64,000 nt of DNA from Rhizomicrobium sp. (lineage in GTDB: Bacteria > Pseudomonadota > Alphaproteobacteria > Micropepsales > Micropepsaceae): contig JBBCGJ010000001.1 in the NCBI GenBank assembly GCA_037200985.1, positions 1,836,756 through 1,900,755 of the forward strand. The letters are read 5' to 3'. The notes under the pieces are model-generated. The model saw only the letters and a list, made by a program, of their open reading frames with translations, did not search any database and was not told where the DNA came from. Positions 46,206 to 54,922 of the stretch are shown piece after piece (the stretch's first letter is position 1; every line of letters starts with the position of its first letter). The position numbers and the translations under genes were made by a program.

Positions 46206-47705
46206 GTGACCGCAACGGACGTGCTTCAGCGGCCCAAGGCCGAACAGACGGCCGAGCATTTCGACGTGCTGATCGTGGGCGCGGGAATCTCCGGCGTCGG
46301 CGGGGCCTATCATCTCGCCAAGCAATGCCCGGATCGCAGCTTCGTGGTGCTGGAGTCGCTCGAGAGCTTCGGCGGCACCTGGCTGACGCACAAATATCCG
46401 GGCATCCGCTCGGACAGCGACCTCTACACGTTCGGCTATCGCTTCAAGCCGTGGGTCGGCGCGCCGATCGCGAGCGCGGCCGAAATCCTGAAATATATGG
46501 GCGAGGTGATCGACGAGAACGATCTCGCGCGGCATATCCGCTATCGCCACAAGATCCTGTCGGCGGCGTGGTCGGACGACGACAATCGCTGGACCGTCGA
46601 AGCGGAACTCGGCGACGGGTCGCGCAAGACCTTCACCGCGAATTTCCTCTGGATGGCGCAGGGCTATTACCGGCACGCGGAAGGCTACACGCCGCGCTGG
46701 AAGGGGATGGAGCGCTTCCAGGGCCGCATCGTGCATCCGCAGACCTGGCCCGAGGATCTCGACTACAAGGGCAAGCGCGTGGTGGTGATCGGCTCGGGCG
46801 CGACGGCGGCGACGCTGGTGCCGGCGATCGCCGGCGACTGCGAGCACGTCACCGTACTGCAGCGCTCGCCGACCTATTTCATCCCGGGGCGCAACGCCAA
46901 CGACCTCGCCGACACGCTGCGCCAGCTTCAGATCGACGAAAGCTGGATCCACGAGATCGTGCGGCGCAAGATCAACTACGACATGGCGGCATTCACGAAG
47001 ATGGCGTTCGACTATCCGGATGCGGTGAAGACCGAGCTGCTCAACGGCGTGCGCGCCCATCTCGGCGACGACTACGACATGACGCATTTCACGCCCAACT
47101 ACCTGCCATGGCGCCAGCGCATCGCTTTCGTGCCGGAGGGCGATCTCTTCAAGGGGATCAAGGCCGGCAAGGCCTCGATGGTCACCGACGAGATCGAGAC
47201 CTTCACCGAGGACGGAATCCTGACGCGCACCGGCACCGAGATCAAAGCCGACATCGTGATCACCGCGACGGGGTTCAATCTGAACGTGCTGGGCGACATC
47301 GCTTTTTCGATCGACGGGGCGCCGCTCGATTTCTCCAAGACGGTGACCTATCGCGGCATGATGTTCACCGGCGTGCCCAACCTCGTGTGGGTGTTCGGCT
47401 ATTTCCGCGCGAGCTGGACGCTGCGCGCCGACCTGATCGGCGACTTCGTGTGCCGGCTGCTGAACCACATGAAGGAAAAGGGCGTGGCGCGGGTCGTGCC
47501 GGCGCTGCGCCCGGAGGACCAGGACATGACCCTGGGCCCGTGGATCGATCCGGAGAATTTCAATCCCGGCTATCTGATGCGCGGGATGCATCTGCTGCCG
47601 CAGCGCGGCGACAAACCGGAATGGCAGCACAGCCAGGATTATTGGACGGAGAAGGACGTATTTCCGACGATCGATCTGGACGACAAGGCGTTTGTGTACG
47701 GGTAG
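46206..47705 (+). CDS. Baeyer-Villiger-type flavin monooxygenase
   Basis: A 499-residue class B flavoprotein monooxygenase. The FAD Rossmann motif is GAGISG (25-30), the NADPH one GSGATA (196-201), and the Baeyer-Villiger signature FQGRIVHPQTWP (171-182) matches FxGxxxHxxxWP. It would insert oxygen into ketones or oxidise soft nucleophiles with NADPH. It starts at GTG 46206, behind GGGAGACGG. No partner genes are adjacent; it has its own palindromic control region. Confidence 0.9.
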   Translation: MTATDVLQRPKAEQTAEHFDVLIVGAGISGVGGAYHLAKQCPDRSFVVLESLESFGGTWLTHKYPGIRSDSDLYTFGYRFKPWVGAPIASAAEILKYMGEVIDENDLARHIRYRHKILSAAWSDDDNRWTVEAELGDGSRKTFTANFLWMAQGYYRHAEGYTPRWKGMERFQGRIVHPQTWPEDLDYKGKRVVVIGSGATAATLVPAIAGDCEHVTVLQRSPTYFIPGRNANDLADTLRQLQIDESWIHEIVRRKINYDMAAFTKMAFDYPDAVKTELLNGVRAHLGDDYDMTHFTPNYLPWRQRIAFVPEGDLFKGIKAGKASMVTDEIETFTEDGILTRTGTEIKADIVITATGFNLNVLGDIAFSIDGAPLDFSKTVTYRGMMFTGVPNLVWVFGYFRASWTLRADLIGDFVCRLLNHMKEKGVARVVPALRPEDQDMTLGPWIDPENFNPGYLMRGMHLLPQRGDKPEWQHSQDYWTEKDVFPTIDLDDKAFVYG

Positions 47706-47711
47706 CCGTGG

Positions 47712-48545
47712 CTAACGGGACCGCATCGCATCGCGCAGTCCGCGGAAGCTGACGCGGCGGATGCCGGCGGCGTCGAGCTTGGCTTTCAGCGCCCGGTCCA
47801 CGCCCGCCGCCGCGTCGTGTTCGCGGATCGCCTTTTCGGTCTTGTCGTAGGCATCGAGTTCTTCGCCCGGTTCGACGGGATGCAGAATCATCTCCGTCAC
47901 GCCGGGGCGCGGGGCGGCGATGTAGGCGGCGAGTTGATCCGCCGTCGGCGTGCCCCATTGGAAGCGGAAATGATCCGGGTACGGAATGCCGGCCGCGTCG
48001 CACTGGGCGCGTCCGCCGAAGCCCAGCCGCGCATCGGCGGCCGCGCCCGCCATGCGCAGCGGCAGCTTGTATTCCCGCGCCAGCTTCACATAGATCGGGA
48101 ACAGGTCCCGGCTCGCCTGCAGCGTGCCCATGTGGTTGTCGAGATGGGTGACGTCGACACCCCAGGCCAGCGCCTGGTCGATCTGGGCGCGGCACTCGTC
48201 CTCCACCTCGCCGGCGTCGGCCTGGGCCCATAGTTCGGCGGCGGTGCGCGGCAGATAGCCTTGGGCGTCGCGCAGGCTCGGCGCGCCGGTCAGGGCGCGC
48301 CAGCGATAAGTCGGGTATTCGCTCGTCAGCGTCAGGTGAATGCCGATATCGAGGCCGGCGAAACGCTCCACCGCCTCGCGCGCCCAGGGGCACGGCACCA
48401 TCAGCGTCGCGGAAGTCGCGAGGCCTTCGCGCATCGCCCGCTCGCTCGCGACATTCGCGGCGTGAGAGGAGCCGATGTCGTCGCAATTGACGATCAGGAG
48501 GCGCGCGTCGGCGCCATAACCGAGGCGTTCGGCGAGGCTGGGCAT
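47712..48545 (-). CDS. ChbG/HpnK (YdjC-like) carbohydrate deacetylase
   Basis: A 277-residue member of the ChbG/HpnK/YdjC family. Metal-binding residues lie in LIVNCDDIGSSHAANVA, GIHLTLTSEYPTYRW and VTHLDNHMGTLQA; later LHPVEPGEELDAYDK. It deacetylates chito-oligosaccharides or related glycan/hopanoid intermediates, in the cytoplasm as no signal is seen. It converges on the monooxygenase gene with about six bases between stops. Confidence 0.87.
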   Translation of the reverse strand: MPSLAERLGYGADARLLIVNCDDIGSSHAANVASERAMREGLATSATLMVPCPWAREAVERFAGLDIGIHLTLTSEYPTYRWRALTGAPSLRDAQGYLPRTAAELWAQADAGEVEDECRAQIDQALAWGVDVTHLDNHMGTLQASRDLFPIYVKLAREYKLPLRMAGAAADARLGFGGRAQCDAAGIPYPDHFRFQWGTPTADQLAAYIAAPRPGVTEMILHPVEPGEELDAYDKTEKAIREHDAAAGVDRALKAKLDAAGIRRVSFRGLRDAMRSR

Positions 48546-48586
48546 GGGCGGGGTCCTGTTTTGACGAAGAATATAGAACGACTTTA

Positions 48587-48604
48587 CCCTCCCTTGAGGG
48601 AGGG
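48587..48604 (+). promoter_or_regulatory. Hairpin enclosing the GNAT ribosome-binding site
   Basis: CCCTCCC (48587-48593), loop TTGA, GGGAGGG (48598-48604) forms a perfect seven-base-pair stem; the right arm is the likely Shine-Dalgarno sequence for the ATG at 48611. Base-pairing could limit translation. The control role is inference. Confidence 0.45.
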
Positions 48605-48610
48605 AACATC

Positions 48611-49222
48611 ATGGCCGATATCGACATCCGCCCCTATCGCGCCACCGACCTCGACGCGCTCTACGACATCTGCCTGAAGACCGGCGATGCGGGCGCCGAC
48701 GCCAGCGGGATGTATCGCGATCCGAAGATCCTCGGCCATGTCTATGCCGGGCCTTATGGCGTGCTCGAGCCGCAGAGCTGTTTCGTCGCCGAGGATGCGG
48801 AGGGCGTCGGCGCTTACATCATCGGAACCGCCGACACGTACCGCTTCGAGACCCGGCTGGAGGCCGAGTGGTGGCCGGCGCTGCGCGCGGCGATCGCCGA
48901 CACGGGCGGGGACGATCCCGATGCGCGGATCGCGCGGCTGATCCACCGCCCACCGAAAACGCCACGGCGGATCAACGAGCCCTACCCCGCGCATCTGCAT
49001 ATCGACTGCCTGCCGCGCTTCCAGGGCATCGGGCTCGGCAAGCGGCTGATCGACACATGGCGCGGGGCGATGGCGGCGCGCGGCGTTGCGGCGGCGCATC
49101 TGGGCGTGGGACCGCGCAATGCGCGGGCGGTCCGGTTCTACCGCGCCTATGGCTTCCACCTGATCGAGCAATTGCCGGAACCCTGGAACACGATGTGGTT
49201 TGGCATTTCCTTGACGGGCTGA
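48611..49222 (+). CDS. GNAT-family N-acetyltransferase
   Basis: A 203-residue acetyl-CoA-dependent acetyltransferase. Core motif A is HLHIDCLPRFQGIGLGKRLIDTWRGAM, giving the Q/RxxGxG/A pyrophosphate loop, with LGVGPRNARAVRFYRAYGFHLIEQL at the C-terminus. An N-terminal IRPYRATDLDALYDICLKTG is typical. The substrate is unknown, perhaps an aminosugar or protein N-terminus. The ribosome site lies in the hairpin at 48587-48604. Confidence 0.87.
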   Translation: MADIDIRPYRATDLDALYDICLKTGDAGADASGMYRDPKILGHVYAGPYGVLEPQSCFVAEDAEGVGAYIIGTADTYRFETRLEAEWWPALRAAIADTGGDDPDARIARLIHRPPKTPRRINEPYPAHLHIDCLPRFQGIGLGKRLIDTWRGAMAARGVAAAHLGVGPRNARAVRFYRAYGFHLIEQLPEPWNTMWFGISLTG

Positions 49223-49257
49223 TAGAAGCCGCGCGCGCTATTCCCGAAAGTACCCAC

Positions 49258-49488
49258 ATGAAAAAGAAGAAATACGAGACGCCGAAGCCCTATGCCGCCG
49301 AAACCAAGGATGCGCGCTTCGCCGGCACCTTCGAGGTGCTGATCCCGGTCGAGGGCCGCAACAAGCCGCTGCGCGCGCCGCGCCAGTTCGACACGCTGCA
49401 GGCGGCGGAAGCCTGGCTGCACAGCCCGGACGGCAAGGATTCGATCGCCGAGCTGATGGAAGAAGAAGCCAAGGTCCGGGCGAAGTAG
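49258..49488 (+). CDS. Small hypothetical protein
   Basis: A 76-residue, charged, soluble protein beginning at ATG 49258 with a Lys-rich start (MKKKKYETPKPYAAETKDARFAGTFEVLI) and ending in an acidic helix (IAELMEEEAKVRAK). It follows the GNAT gene after 35 nt in the same direction. I recognise no family. Reading-frame codon bias supports it being real. Confidence 0.6.
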   Translation: MKKKKYETPKPYAAETKDARFAGTFEVLIPVEGRNKPLRAPRQFDTLQAAEAWLHSPDGKDSIAELMEEEAKVRAK

Positions 49489-49500
49489 GAAGAGCATTCG

Positions 49501-49652
49501 ACCTCGCCCTTTGCGGGGAGGTCGAAAAATCGCGAAGCGCAGCGCAGCGATTTTTCGGGTGGGGGGCGGTGCCCGACGCCCCGCGCCGCCCCCCACCCGA
49601 AAAACATCTTCGCTTCGCTCGATGTTTTTCGACCTCCCCACAAGGGGGAGGT
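49501..49652. repeat. Nested palindromic repeat, family C
   Basis: About 150 bp made of inner and outer inverted repeats: CCTCGCCCTTTGCGGGGAGG, then GAAAAATCGC ... GCGATTTTTCGGG, mirrored by CCCGAAAAACATC ... GATGTTTTTCGACCTCCCC and a final CAAGGGGGAGG. It occupies the space between the small gene at 49258 and the MFS gene. Part of it resembles the element within the SDR gene (51660-51761). Confidence 0.78.
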
Positions 49653-49715
49653 GATGAGAGCCATGCAGAAAAGCCTGTTGCCGATGCGCGGTCGCGCGGG
49701 CACGGTCCGCCGCCC

Positions 49716-50936
49716 ATGACCGATACCGCCGCCGCGCACAGGCCCGCGCCCATCCAGGTCCATTCCACCGTGTTCGCGATCCTGTTCGCGGTCGGGTTCT
49801 GCCATGCGCTGAACGACATGATGCAGTCGCTGCTGCAGGCGATCTACCCGAACCTGCAGGCGACCTTCGATCTCGACTTCGCCCATATCGGCCTGGTGAC
49901 CTTCGTGTTCCAGGTGACGGCGTCGCTGCTGCAGCCGCTGGTCGGGCTCTATACCGACCGCCGCGCCGTGCCCTGGGCGCTTCCCGGCGGCATGGTGTTC
50001 ACCCTGATCGGCCTGGTCGGGCTGGCGCTGGCGCCGACCTATCCCCTGTTGCTCGCCGCCGCGGCGCTGGTGGGGATCGGCTCTTCGACCTTCCATCCGG
50101 AAAGCTCGCGCGTCGCCTATCTGGCGGCGGGGCCGAGGCGCGGGCTGGCGCAATCGATGTTCCAGGTCGGCGGATCGATCGGCGGCGCGCTCGGCCCGCT
50201 GCTCGCCGCGCTCGCCATCCGGCCCGGCCAGCGCGAGGGCGTGGCGTTCTTCTCGTTCGCGGCGCTGCTCGCGATCGTCATCCTGTGGCGGGTGGGCCGG
50301 TGGTATGCCCGCAACCGCACGACGCGCGCGGCGGCGCACGGCCATCTGCACCTGACCGAAGCGCTCTCGCCCCGCCGGGTGAAGGCGGCGCTCGCGATCC
50401 TGGTCGTGCTGATCTTTTCGAAATTCGTCTACATGGCGAGCATCGGCAGCTATTTCACCTTCTACCTGATCCACCGCTTTCATCTGAGCGTGCCGGCGGC
50501 GCAGCTTCACCTCTTCCTGTTCCAGGCGGCGGTGGCGGTCGGGACGATCTCCGGCGGGCCGCTGGGCGACCGCTTCGGGCGCAAATACCTGATCTGGTTC
50601 TCCATCCTGGGCGCCCTGCCCTTCGCGCTGGCGATGCCCTTCGCCAACCTGTTCTGGACCGGCGTGTTCAGCGTCGGCGCGGGGCTGGTGCTGTCGAGCG
50701 CCTTTCCGGCCATCGTGGTCTACGGCCAGGAGCTTCTGCCCGGGCGCGTCGGCATGGTGAGCGGCCTCTTCTTCGGCCTGTCCTTCGGCATGGGCGGATT
50801 GGGCGCGGCGGCGCTCGGCGTGCTGGCCGACGCGAAGGGCATCGAGTTCGTCTACCGCGTCTGCGCCTTCCTGCCGCTGATCGGATTGCTGGCCGCGTTC
50901 CTGCCCGACCTCAAGCCGCGCCCCGCCGCGTCATAG
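49716..50936 (+). CDS. MFS exporter, fosmidomycin-resistance (Fsr) type
   Basis: A 406-residue protein with twelve hydrophobic helices; ATG 49716. The Fsr-like opening FAVGFCHALNDMMQSLLQAIYPNL, the loop PLVGLYTDRRAVPWALPGG between helices 2 and 3, and the internal repeat GPLGDRFGRKYLIW fit the fosmidomycin-resistance branch of the major facilitator superfamily. It is a proton-driven drug or metabolite exporter; the natural substrate is uncertain. Confidence 0.88.
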   Translation: MTDTAAAHRPAPIQVHSTVFAILFAVGFCHALNDMMQSLLQAIYPNLQATFDLDFAHIGLVTFVFQVTASLLQPLVGLYTDRRAVPWALPGGMVFTLIGLVGLALAPTYPLLLAAAALVGIGSSTFHPESSRVAYLAAGPRRGLAQSMFQVGGSIGGALGPLLAALAIRPGQREGVAFFSFAALLAIVILWRVGRWYARNRTTRAAAHGHLHLTEALSPRRVKAALAILVVLIFSKFVYMASIGSYFTFYLIHRFHLSVPAAQLHLFLFQAAVAVGTISGGPLGDRFGRKYLIWFSILGALPFALAMPFANLFWTGVFSVGAGLVLSSAFPAIVVYGQELLPGRVGMVSGLFFGLSFGMGGLGAAALGVLADAKGIEFVYRVCAFLPLIGLLAAFLPDLKPRPAAS

Positions 50937-51051
50937 GATGCGGAAGCGGCGCAGCAGGACATAGGCCGCTGCGACCACGGCGCCGCACAGCCCGATGACC
51001 CACCAGAAGCCGTTGGGATCGGCCGCCCGGGGAATGCCGAGCAGGAGCGTT
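50931..51051 (-). pseudogene. 3' remnant of a CorA/ZntB-like transporter gene
   Basis: On the minus strand, LLLGIPRAADPNGFWW followed, one frame later, by VIGLCGAVVAAAYVLLRRFRIL and a stop reads as the last about 40 residues of a CorA/ZntB divalent-cation transporter: GIP...PxGFWW, the last transmembrane helix and the basic tail. The frame is broken by a run of four G (near 51000), and a stop precedes the fragment. The fragment overlaps the MFS stop by a few bases. It is a decayed gene end; the family call rests on the tail alone. Confidence 0.5.
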
Positions 51052-51181
51052 CATGGGCGCAAAGTGGCAGGCGGGGTGGCGGGGTCAAGATGGGGACGCG
51101 GTGGACCGTCCTATTTTGCAGATGACAACAAAATGACGATCAGGTCGTCCCCGTCACCCGCGTCGCTGTGACGAGGACCAC

Positions 51182-52063
51182 TCACACATGCTGCCCGCCA
51201 TTGATGTGCAGCTCCGCTCCCGTCACGTAGCTGGATTGCTCCGTGCACAGATAGTAGATCGCCTTGGCGACTTCCTCGGGCAGGCCCAGTCTCCGCAACG
51301 GGATCGTTTCGACCAGCTTGTCGGTGCCGGGGCTTAAGATCGCGGTGTCGATCTCGCCGGGAGCTATGGCGTTGACGCGCACGCCCAAGGGGCCGAAATC
51401 CGCCGCCATCTCGCGCGTCATCGCCGCCAGGGCCGCCTTCGAGACCGAATAGGCCGAACCGGCGAAGGGATGCACGCGGCTGCCCGCGATCGAGGTCACG
51501 TTGACGATGGCGCCATGCGCGGCCGCGAGCTCGTCGATCAGGCCGCGCGCCAGCCACAGCGTCGCGAACAGGTTCACCTCGAACACCTGGCGCCACACCG
51601 CGCGCGGGGTGTTGAGGGTGCTCAGGCGGACGGCGGAGGGGGATGCGGCGGCGGCCAGGCCCTCACCCGGAAAATCGCCGCGCGATTTTCCGGCCTCCTG
51701 CTCCGCTTCGCTCCGCGTCCGCGACGCTGTCGCCGCGGACCCCGCTTCGCGGGAGAGGTTGGCGCGGCCCTTCGGGCTGATGCCGGCGTTGTTCACCAGG
51801 GCGTGGAGCTTGCCGTCGGTCAGGCGCTCGCGCATCTCGGCGATGGCGCGGTCGGTGTCCTCGGGATCGGAGAGGTCGACCTGGATGTGGTCCTCCGGAC
51901 CCGCCGCCCAGGGGCAGCTCTCCGGGAAGGCATGGCGCGAACAGGTGATCACGCGCCAGCCGGCGCTCGAAAAGCGCTTGACGGTGGCGTGGCCGATGCC
52001 GCGCGAGGCGCCGGTCAGGATCAGCGTGCGGGTCTCTTCGTTGGATGGCTTGGGAGCGGTCAT
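51182..52063 (-). CDS. SDR-family oxidoreductase with an in-frame repeat insertion
   Basis: A 293-residue NAD(P)-dependent short-chain dehydrogenase from ATG 52063. The cofactor motif is GASRGIG, followed by NNAGIS, the catalytic Ser in NVTSIAGSRV and YSVSK. Between NNAGISPKGRANL and WRQVFEVNLF about 35 residues (REAGSAATASRTRSEAEQEAGKSRGDFPGEGL and similar) are encoded by a palindromic repeat (51660-51761) that keeps the frame open. SDR enzymes normally have no such stretch here. The enzyme could still fold with an exposed loop. Confidence 0.85.
   Translation of the reverse strand: MTAPKPSNEETRTLILTGASRGIGHATVKRFSSAGWRVITCSRHAFPESCPWAAGPEDHIQVDLSDPEDTDRAIAEMRERLTDGKLHALVNNAGISPKGRANLSREAGSAATASRTRSEAEQEAGKSRGDFPGEGLAAAASPSAVRLSTLNTPRAVWRQVFEVNLFATLWLARGLIDELAAAHGAIVNVTSIAGSRVHPFAGSAYSVSKAALAAMTREMAADFGPLGVRVNAIAPGEIDTAILSPGTDKLVETIPLRRLGLPEEVAKAIYYLCTEQSSYVTGAELHINGGQHV
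51660..51761. repeat. Palindromic element inserted in the SDR coding sequence
   Basis: About 100 bp with inverted arms: CCTCACCCGGAAAATCGCC with GCGATTTTCCGG inside, and CGCTTCGCGGGAGAGGTT at the other end. It resembles the family C element at 49501-49652 and the CCTCTCCCG stems at 40124 and 43551. Its length keeps the host gene open, so it appears translated. Confidence 0.7.
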
Positions 52064-52180
52064 GGGGGGGAGATTAGCAGGTCCGAAGAGGGTTTGGATC
52101 GGTCGAATTGACGGTGTCGCGGCCGCCGTGCCGGCGAAATTCGCACGCGGAGCCCCACGCCTTGCGGGCCTTGCGCAGGC

Positions 52181-52215
52181 GTCAACTGGGTGGCCCGCAT
52201 TCGCGGGCCATGACA
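52181..52215. repeat. Half of an A' repeat
   Basis: GTCAACTGGGTGGCCCGC followed by ATTCGCGGGCCATGACA; identical in most positions to 35712-35745 and to the right ends of 14353-14484 and 28110-28235. It lies before the antiporter gene, 48 nt upstream of its start. Confidence 0.75.
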
Positions 52216-52262
52216 CACTTGGCGAAATGACGTGCTTGGCCTGAAGCGGCCCGGAAAGGACC

Positions 52263-53684
52263 ATGGACGATCTGACAGCCCTGGCTCTGGTGCTGGCGGC
52301 CGCGGTGGTGGCGGGGCTCGCGATGAACCGCGTGCGCCTGCCCGCCGCCTCCGGCTTCATCCTGGTCGGGCTGGTGCTGGGGCCGACCGGGTTCGGCATG
52401 ATCGCGCACTCCGCCTCGGTCCAGACCCTCGCCGATCTCGGCGTGCTCATGCTGCTCTTCATCATCGGCATGGAGCTGCGGCTCGCGTCGTTCCGCAAGC
52501 TGCTGCCGCTCGCCATCGCCATCGCGGTCGCCGAGATCGTGCTGTTCACCGCCTTCGCCGCGGCGCTCGCCCAGCTCGCGACGGGCGAGACCGCGAGCGC
52601 GGTGGTGATCGGCTTCATGCTCGCGATCTCCTCCACCGCGCTCGCCTTCAAGATGATGGACGATGCGGACGAGGCGGCGACGCCGGCCGGACGGCTGACG
52701 GCCGCGATCCTGGTGGCGCAGGACCTGGCGGTGGTGCCGCTCCTGCTGCTCACCGGCGCGCTGGCGCCGCACGCTCCGGCCAACGCGCTGGCCTTCGCGG
52801 GCGTGAAGCTGGCGCTGGCGGTGGCGCTGCTCGCCGGCTTCATCCTGTTCCTGACGCGGATCAAGTCGTTCCGCTTTCCCGCCTCGTCCTTCCTGATGAA
52901 GGACGTCGATGTCGGTACGCTGGGCGTGCTCGCCGTGTGCTTCGTGGCGGCGGCGGCGTCCGGCCTGCTCGGCCTGTCGCCGGCGCTGGGCGCGTTCCTC
53001 GCCGGCCTCGCGGTCGGCCATTCGACGCTCCGGCGCACCGCGCGCGAGCTGGCGCAGCCGGTGCAGAGCATCCTGCTCTTCATCTTCTTCCTGTCGATCG
53101 GGCTTTTGATCGACCTCGACTATGTGGTGCATCACCTGTGGCTGATCGTGATCGTGCTGGCGGTGGTGACGGTGGGCAAGACGGCGCTGAACCTCGGCCT
53201 TCTCACCGTCGTCGGCCAGCCGGGCGAGGTGGCGTTTCCCGCCGCCCTGTTCCTGTCGCCGGTCGGCGAGTTCTCCTTCGTGCTGGCGAGCGCGGGCGTG
53301 AGCGCCGGCGCCCTGACGCCGGAGGGCCACAAGCTCGCCATCGCGGTGATCGCGCTGTCGCTGCTGGTCAGTCCGCTGTGGTTCGTGGGCGCCAGGCGGG
53401 CGCATGCGCTGGCGCTGCGCGGGATCACGGAGGCGGATTCGCTGTTCCAGGAATCCTATGCGCGCGAGCTGTTCTTCCTCAAGCATTGGGGCGAACGGGC
53501 GGCGAAGGCGGGCGCCCGCGCCGCGGCGGCGGCGGTGGCGGCGGGCAGCGAGGTGGTGCGGCAAAGCTCGCCCGAAACGCGGCGGATCGAGCCGAGCGTG
53601 CCGGACGCGGACGCCTATCACGAGCCGTTCGGCGACATTGCGGGCCCCGGGATACTGCCGACGAATCGGGACGAGAATCGGTAG
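52263..53684 (+). CDS. CPA2-family cation:proton antiporter (KefB/RosB-like)
   Basis: A 473-residue membrane protein with about 12 helices covering residues 1-380: LADLGVLMLLFIIGMELRL, AISSTALAFKMM, ILVAQDLAVVPLLLL and LSPALGAFLAGLAVGHS, the usual CPA2 motifs with the functional QD in the fifth or sixth helix. There is no TrkA-N domain; the C-terminal tail is Ala-rich. It would exchange Na+ or K+ for H+. Confidence 0.9.
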   Translation: MDDLTALALVLAAAVVAGLAMNRVRLPAASGFILVGLVLGPTGFGMIAHSASVQTLADLGVLMLLFIIGMELRLASFRKLLPLAIAIAVAEIVLFTAFAAALAQLATGETASAVVIGFMLAISSTALAFKMMDDADEAATPAGRLTAAILVAQDLAVVPLLLLTGALAPHAPANALAFAGVKLALAVALLAGFILFLTRIKSFRFPASSFLMKDVDVGTLGVLAVCFVAAAASGLLGLSPALGAFLAGLAVGHSTLRRTARELAQPVQSILLFIFFLSIGLLIDLDYVVHHLWLIVIVLAVVTVGKTALNLGLLTVVGQPGEVAFPAALFLSPVGEFSFVLASAGVSAGALTPEGHKLAIAVIALSLLVSPLWFVGARRAHALALRGITEADSLFQESYARELFFLKHWGERAAKAGARAAAAAVAAGSEVVRQSSPETRRIEPSVPDADAYHEPFGDIAGPGILPTNRDENR

Positions 53685-53715
53685 GATCCGGTATTTTTCC
53701 CGGGCTGTTTTCTTA

Positions 53716-53795
53716 TTGTCGTGGCGTGGCGGCCGGGCATTCCATCGCAGCGGATCGCCCCGTCGCCGGATGCCCGCCTGCGCCGGCACGACAAT
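53716..53795. repeat. Degenerate family A repeat
   Basis: TTGTCGTGGCGTGGCGGCCGG to GGATGCCCGCCTGCGCCGGCACGACAA forms a hairpin between the antiporter and DUF2214 genes. It shares the CGGATGCCCGCCT core with 4774-4850 and 16370-16446. Confidence 0.6.
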
Positions 53796-53815
53796 GTTGT
53801 TTTGGAGACCGCGCC

Positions 53816-54283
53816 ATGGATTTCGCAAGCACCGACCTGGCCCTGGCCATCGGACACCATCTGCCGGTCTTCGCGCTGGCGGCGGTGCTCGCCTTCGAGG
53901 TCGGCGCGATCAAGAAGGGCATGTCGGGCGCGGACGCGGTGCGCGTGCAGCGCGTCGACCTGTGGTACGGCATCGTCGCGGCGCTCATCGTCATCGTCGG
54001 GCTCACGCGCGCGATCTATGCGGCGAAGGGCTGGGCGTATTATTCGCACAACTATTTCTTCTGGGCGAAGATCGCCGCCTTCGCGGTCGTCGGGCTCCTG
54101 TCGATCCCGCCGACCGTCCTGCTGGTGCGCTGGCGCGACGCCCATGCCAAGGATCCGTCCTTCGGACCCGGCGACGGCGCGGTCGCCGCCGCGCGGCGCT
54201 TCCTGTGGCTGGAGGTGTTCGTCTTCGCGTTCATCCCGGTCTTCGCCGCCGCCATGGCGCGGGGCTATGGCGCCGTCACCTGA
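53816..54283 (+). CDS. DUF2214 membrane protein
   Basis: A 155-residue protein with four hydrophobic helices: LALAIGHHLPVFALAAVLAFEVGAI, VDLWYGIVAALIVIVGLTRAIYAAKG, FFWAKIAAFAVVGLLSIPPTVLLV and LEVFVFAFIPVFAAAMARG. Length and the GHHLPVF and RxxYAxKGWxYYxHNxFFWAK segments fit DUF2214. Function is unknown. ATG 53816 lies behind TTGGAGA. Confidence 0.82.
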   Translation: MDFASTDLALAIGHHLPVFALAAVLAFEVGAIKKGMSGADAVRVQRVDLWYGIVAALIVIVGLTRAIYAAKGWAYYSHNYFFWAKIAAFAVVGLLSIPPTVLLVRWRDAHAKDPSFGPGDGAVAAARRFLWLEVFVFAFIPVFAAAMARGYGAVT

Positions 54284-54360
54284 GGCTGGGCCGTCCAGCC
54301 CGCTGACCGGCGCGCGCAATCCCGTCTAGGCTGGGCGCCTCGAGTCGGGGGGATTTTGGG

Positions 54361-54897
54361 ATGACGCTCACGGATCTCGCATCCATCGGCAGCTTCGTCA
54401 GCGGCGTGGCCGTGATCGTGTCGCTGGTCTATCTCAGCCTGCAGATACGGCAGAACACCAAGCACTCGCAGGCCCTGATCCAGCAGGGCCGCGCCGCGCG
54501 CATCTCCGAAACCGCGCTGGCCCTCACCGAGCTCGCGGCCTCCGAAGGGATGGAGCGCTGCTTCGAAGGCTCGGCGGAGGTTTCCAGCAACGACGTGCGC
54601 CGCTTCCTGTTCCTGTGCCGCGCCATCTTCATCAGCGCCGAGGATTCGTTCTTCCAGAACCAGCAAGGCCTGCTCGACGGCGCGATGTTCGAGAGCTTCG
54701 AGAGCAGCATGCGCTCCGGGATGGGTTCGCCCGGCATCGCGGCGGCGTGGCGGATGACCCGCGACATGTACGAACCGCAATTCCGCGACTATGTCGACCG
54801 CACGATGGGCGATCTGACCGGACAGGCGGATGACGCGCGCAGTCTCGCCCGCTGGAAGTCCGTGATCGCCGCGCGGAAGACGCCGGCGGCGTCCTGA
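54361..54897 (+). CDS. Conserved hypothetical protein with N-terminal membrane helix
   Basis: A 178-residue protein. The first helix (LASIGSFVSGVAVIVSLVYLSLQIRQNTKHSQALIQQGR) anchors it, and the rest is a helical cytoplasmic domain with FLFLCRAIFISAEDSFFQNQQGLLD. Similar proteins of this layout are common and uncharacterised. The ATG follows GGGGGGATTTTGGG. Confidence 0.65.
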   Translation: MTLTDLASIGSFVSGVAVIVSLVYLSLQIRQNTKHSQALIQQGRAARISETALALTELAASEGMERCFEGSAEVSSNDVRRFLFLCRAIFISAEDSFFQNQQGLLDGAMFESFESSMRSGMGSPGIAAAWRMTRDMYEPQFRDYVDRTMGDLTGQADDARSLARWKSVIAARKTPAAS

Positions 54898-54922
54898 CGG
54901 CGACGCCAAGCATGCGCGGCGT

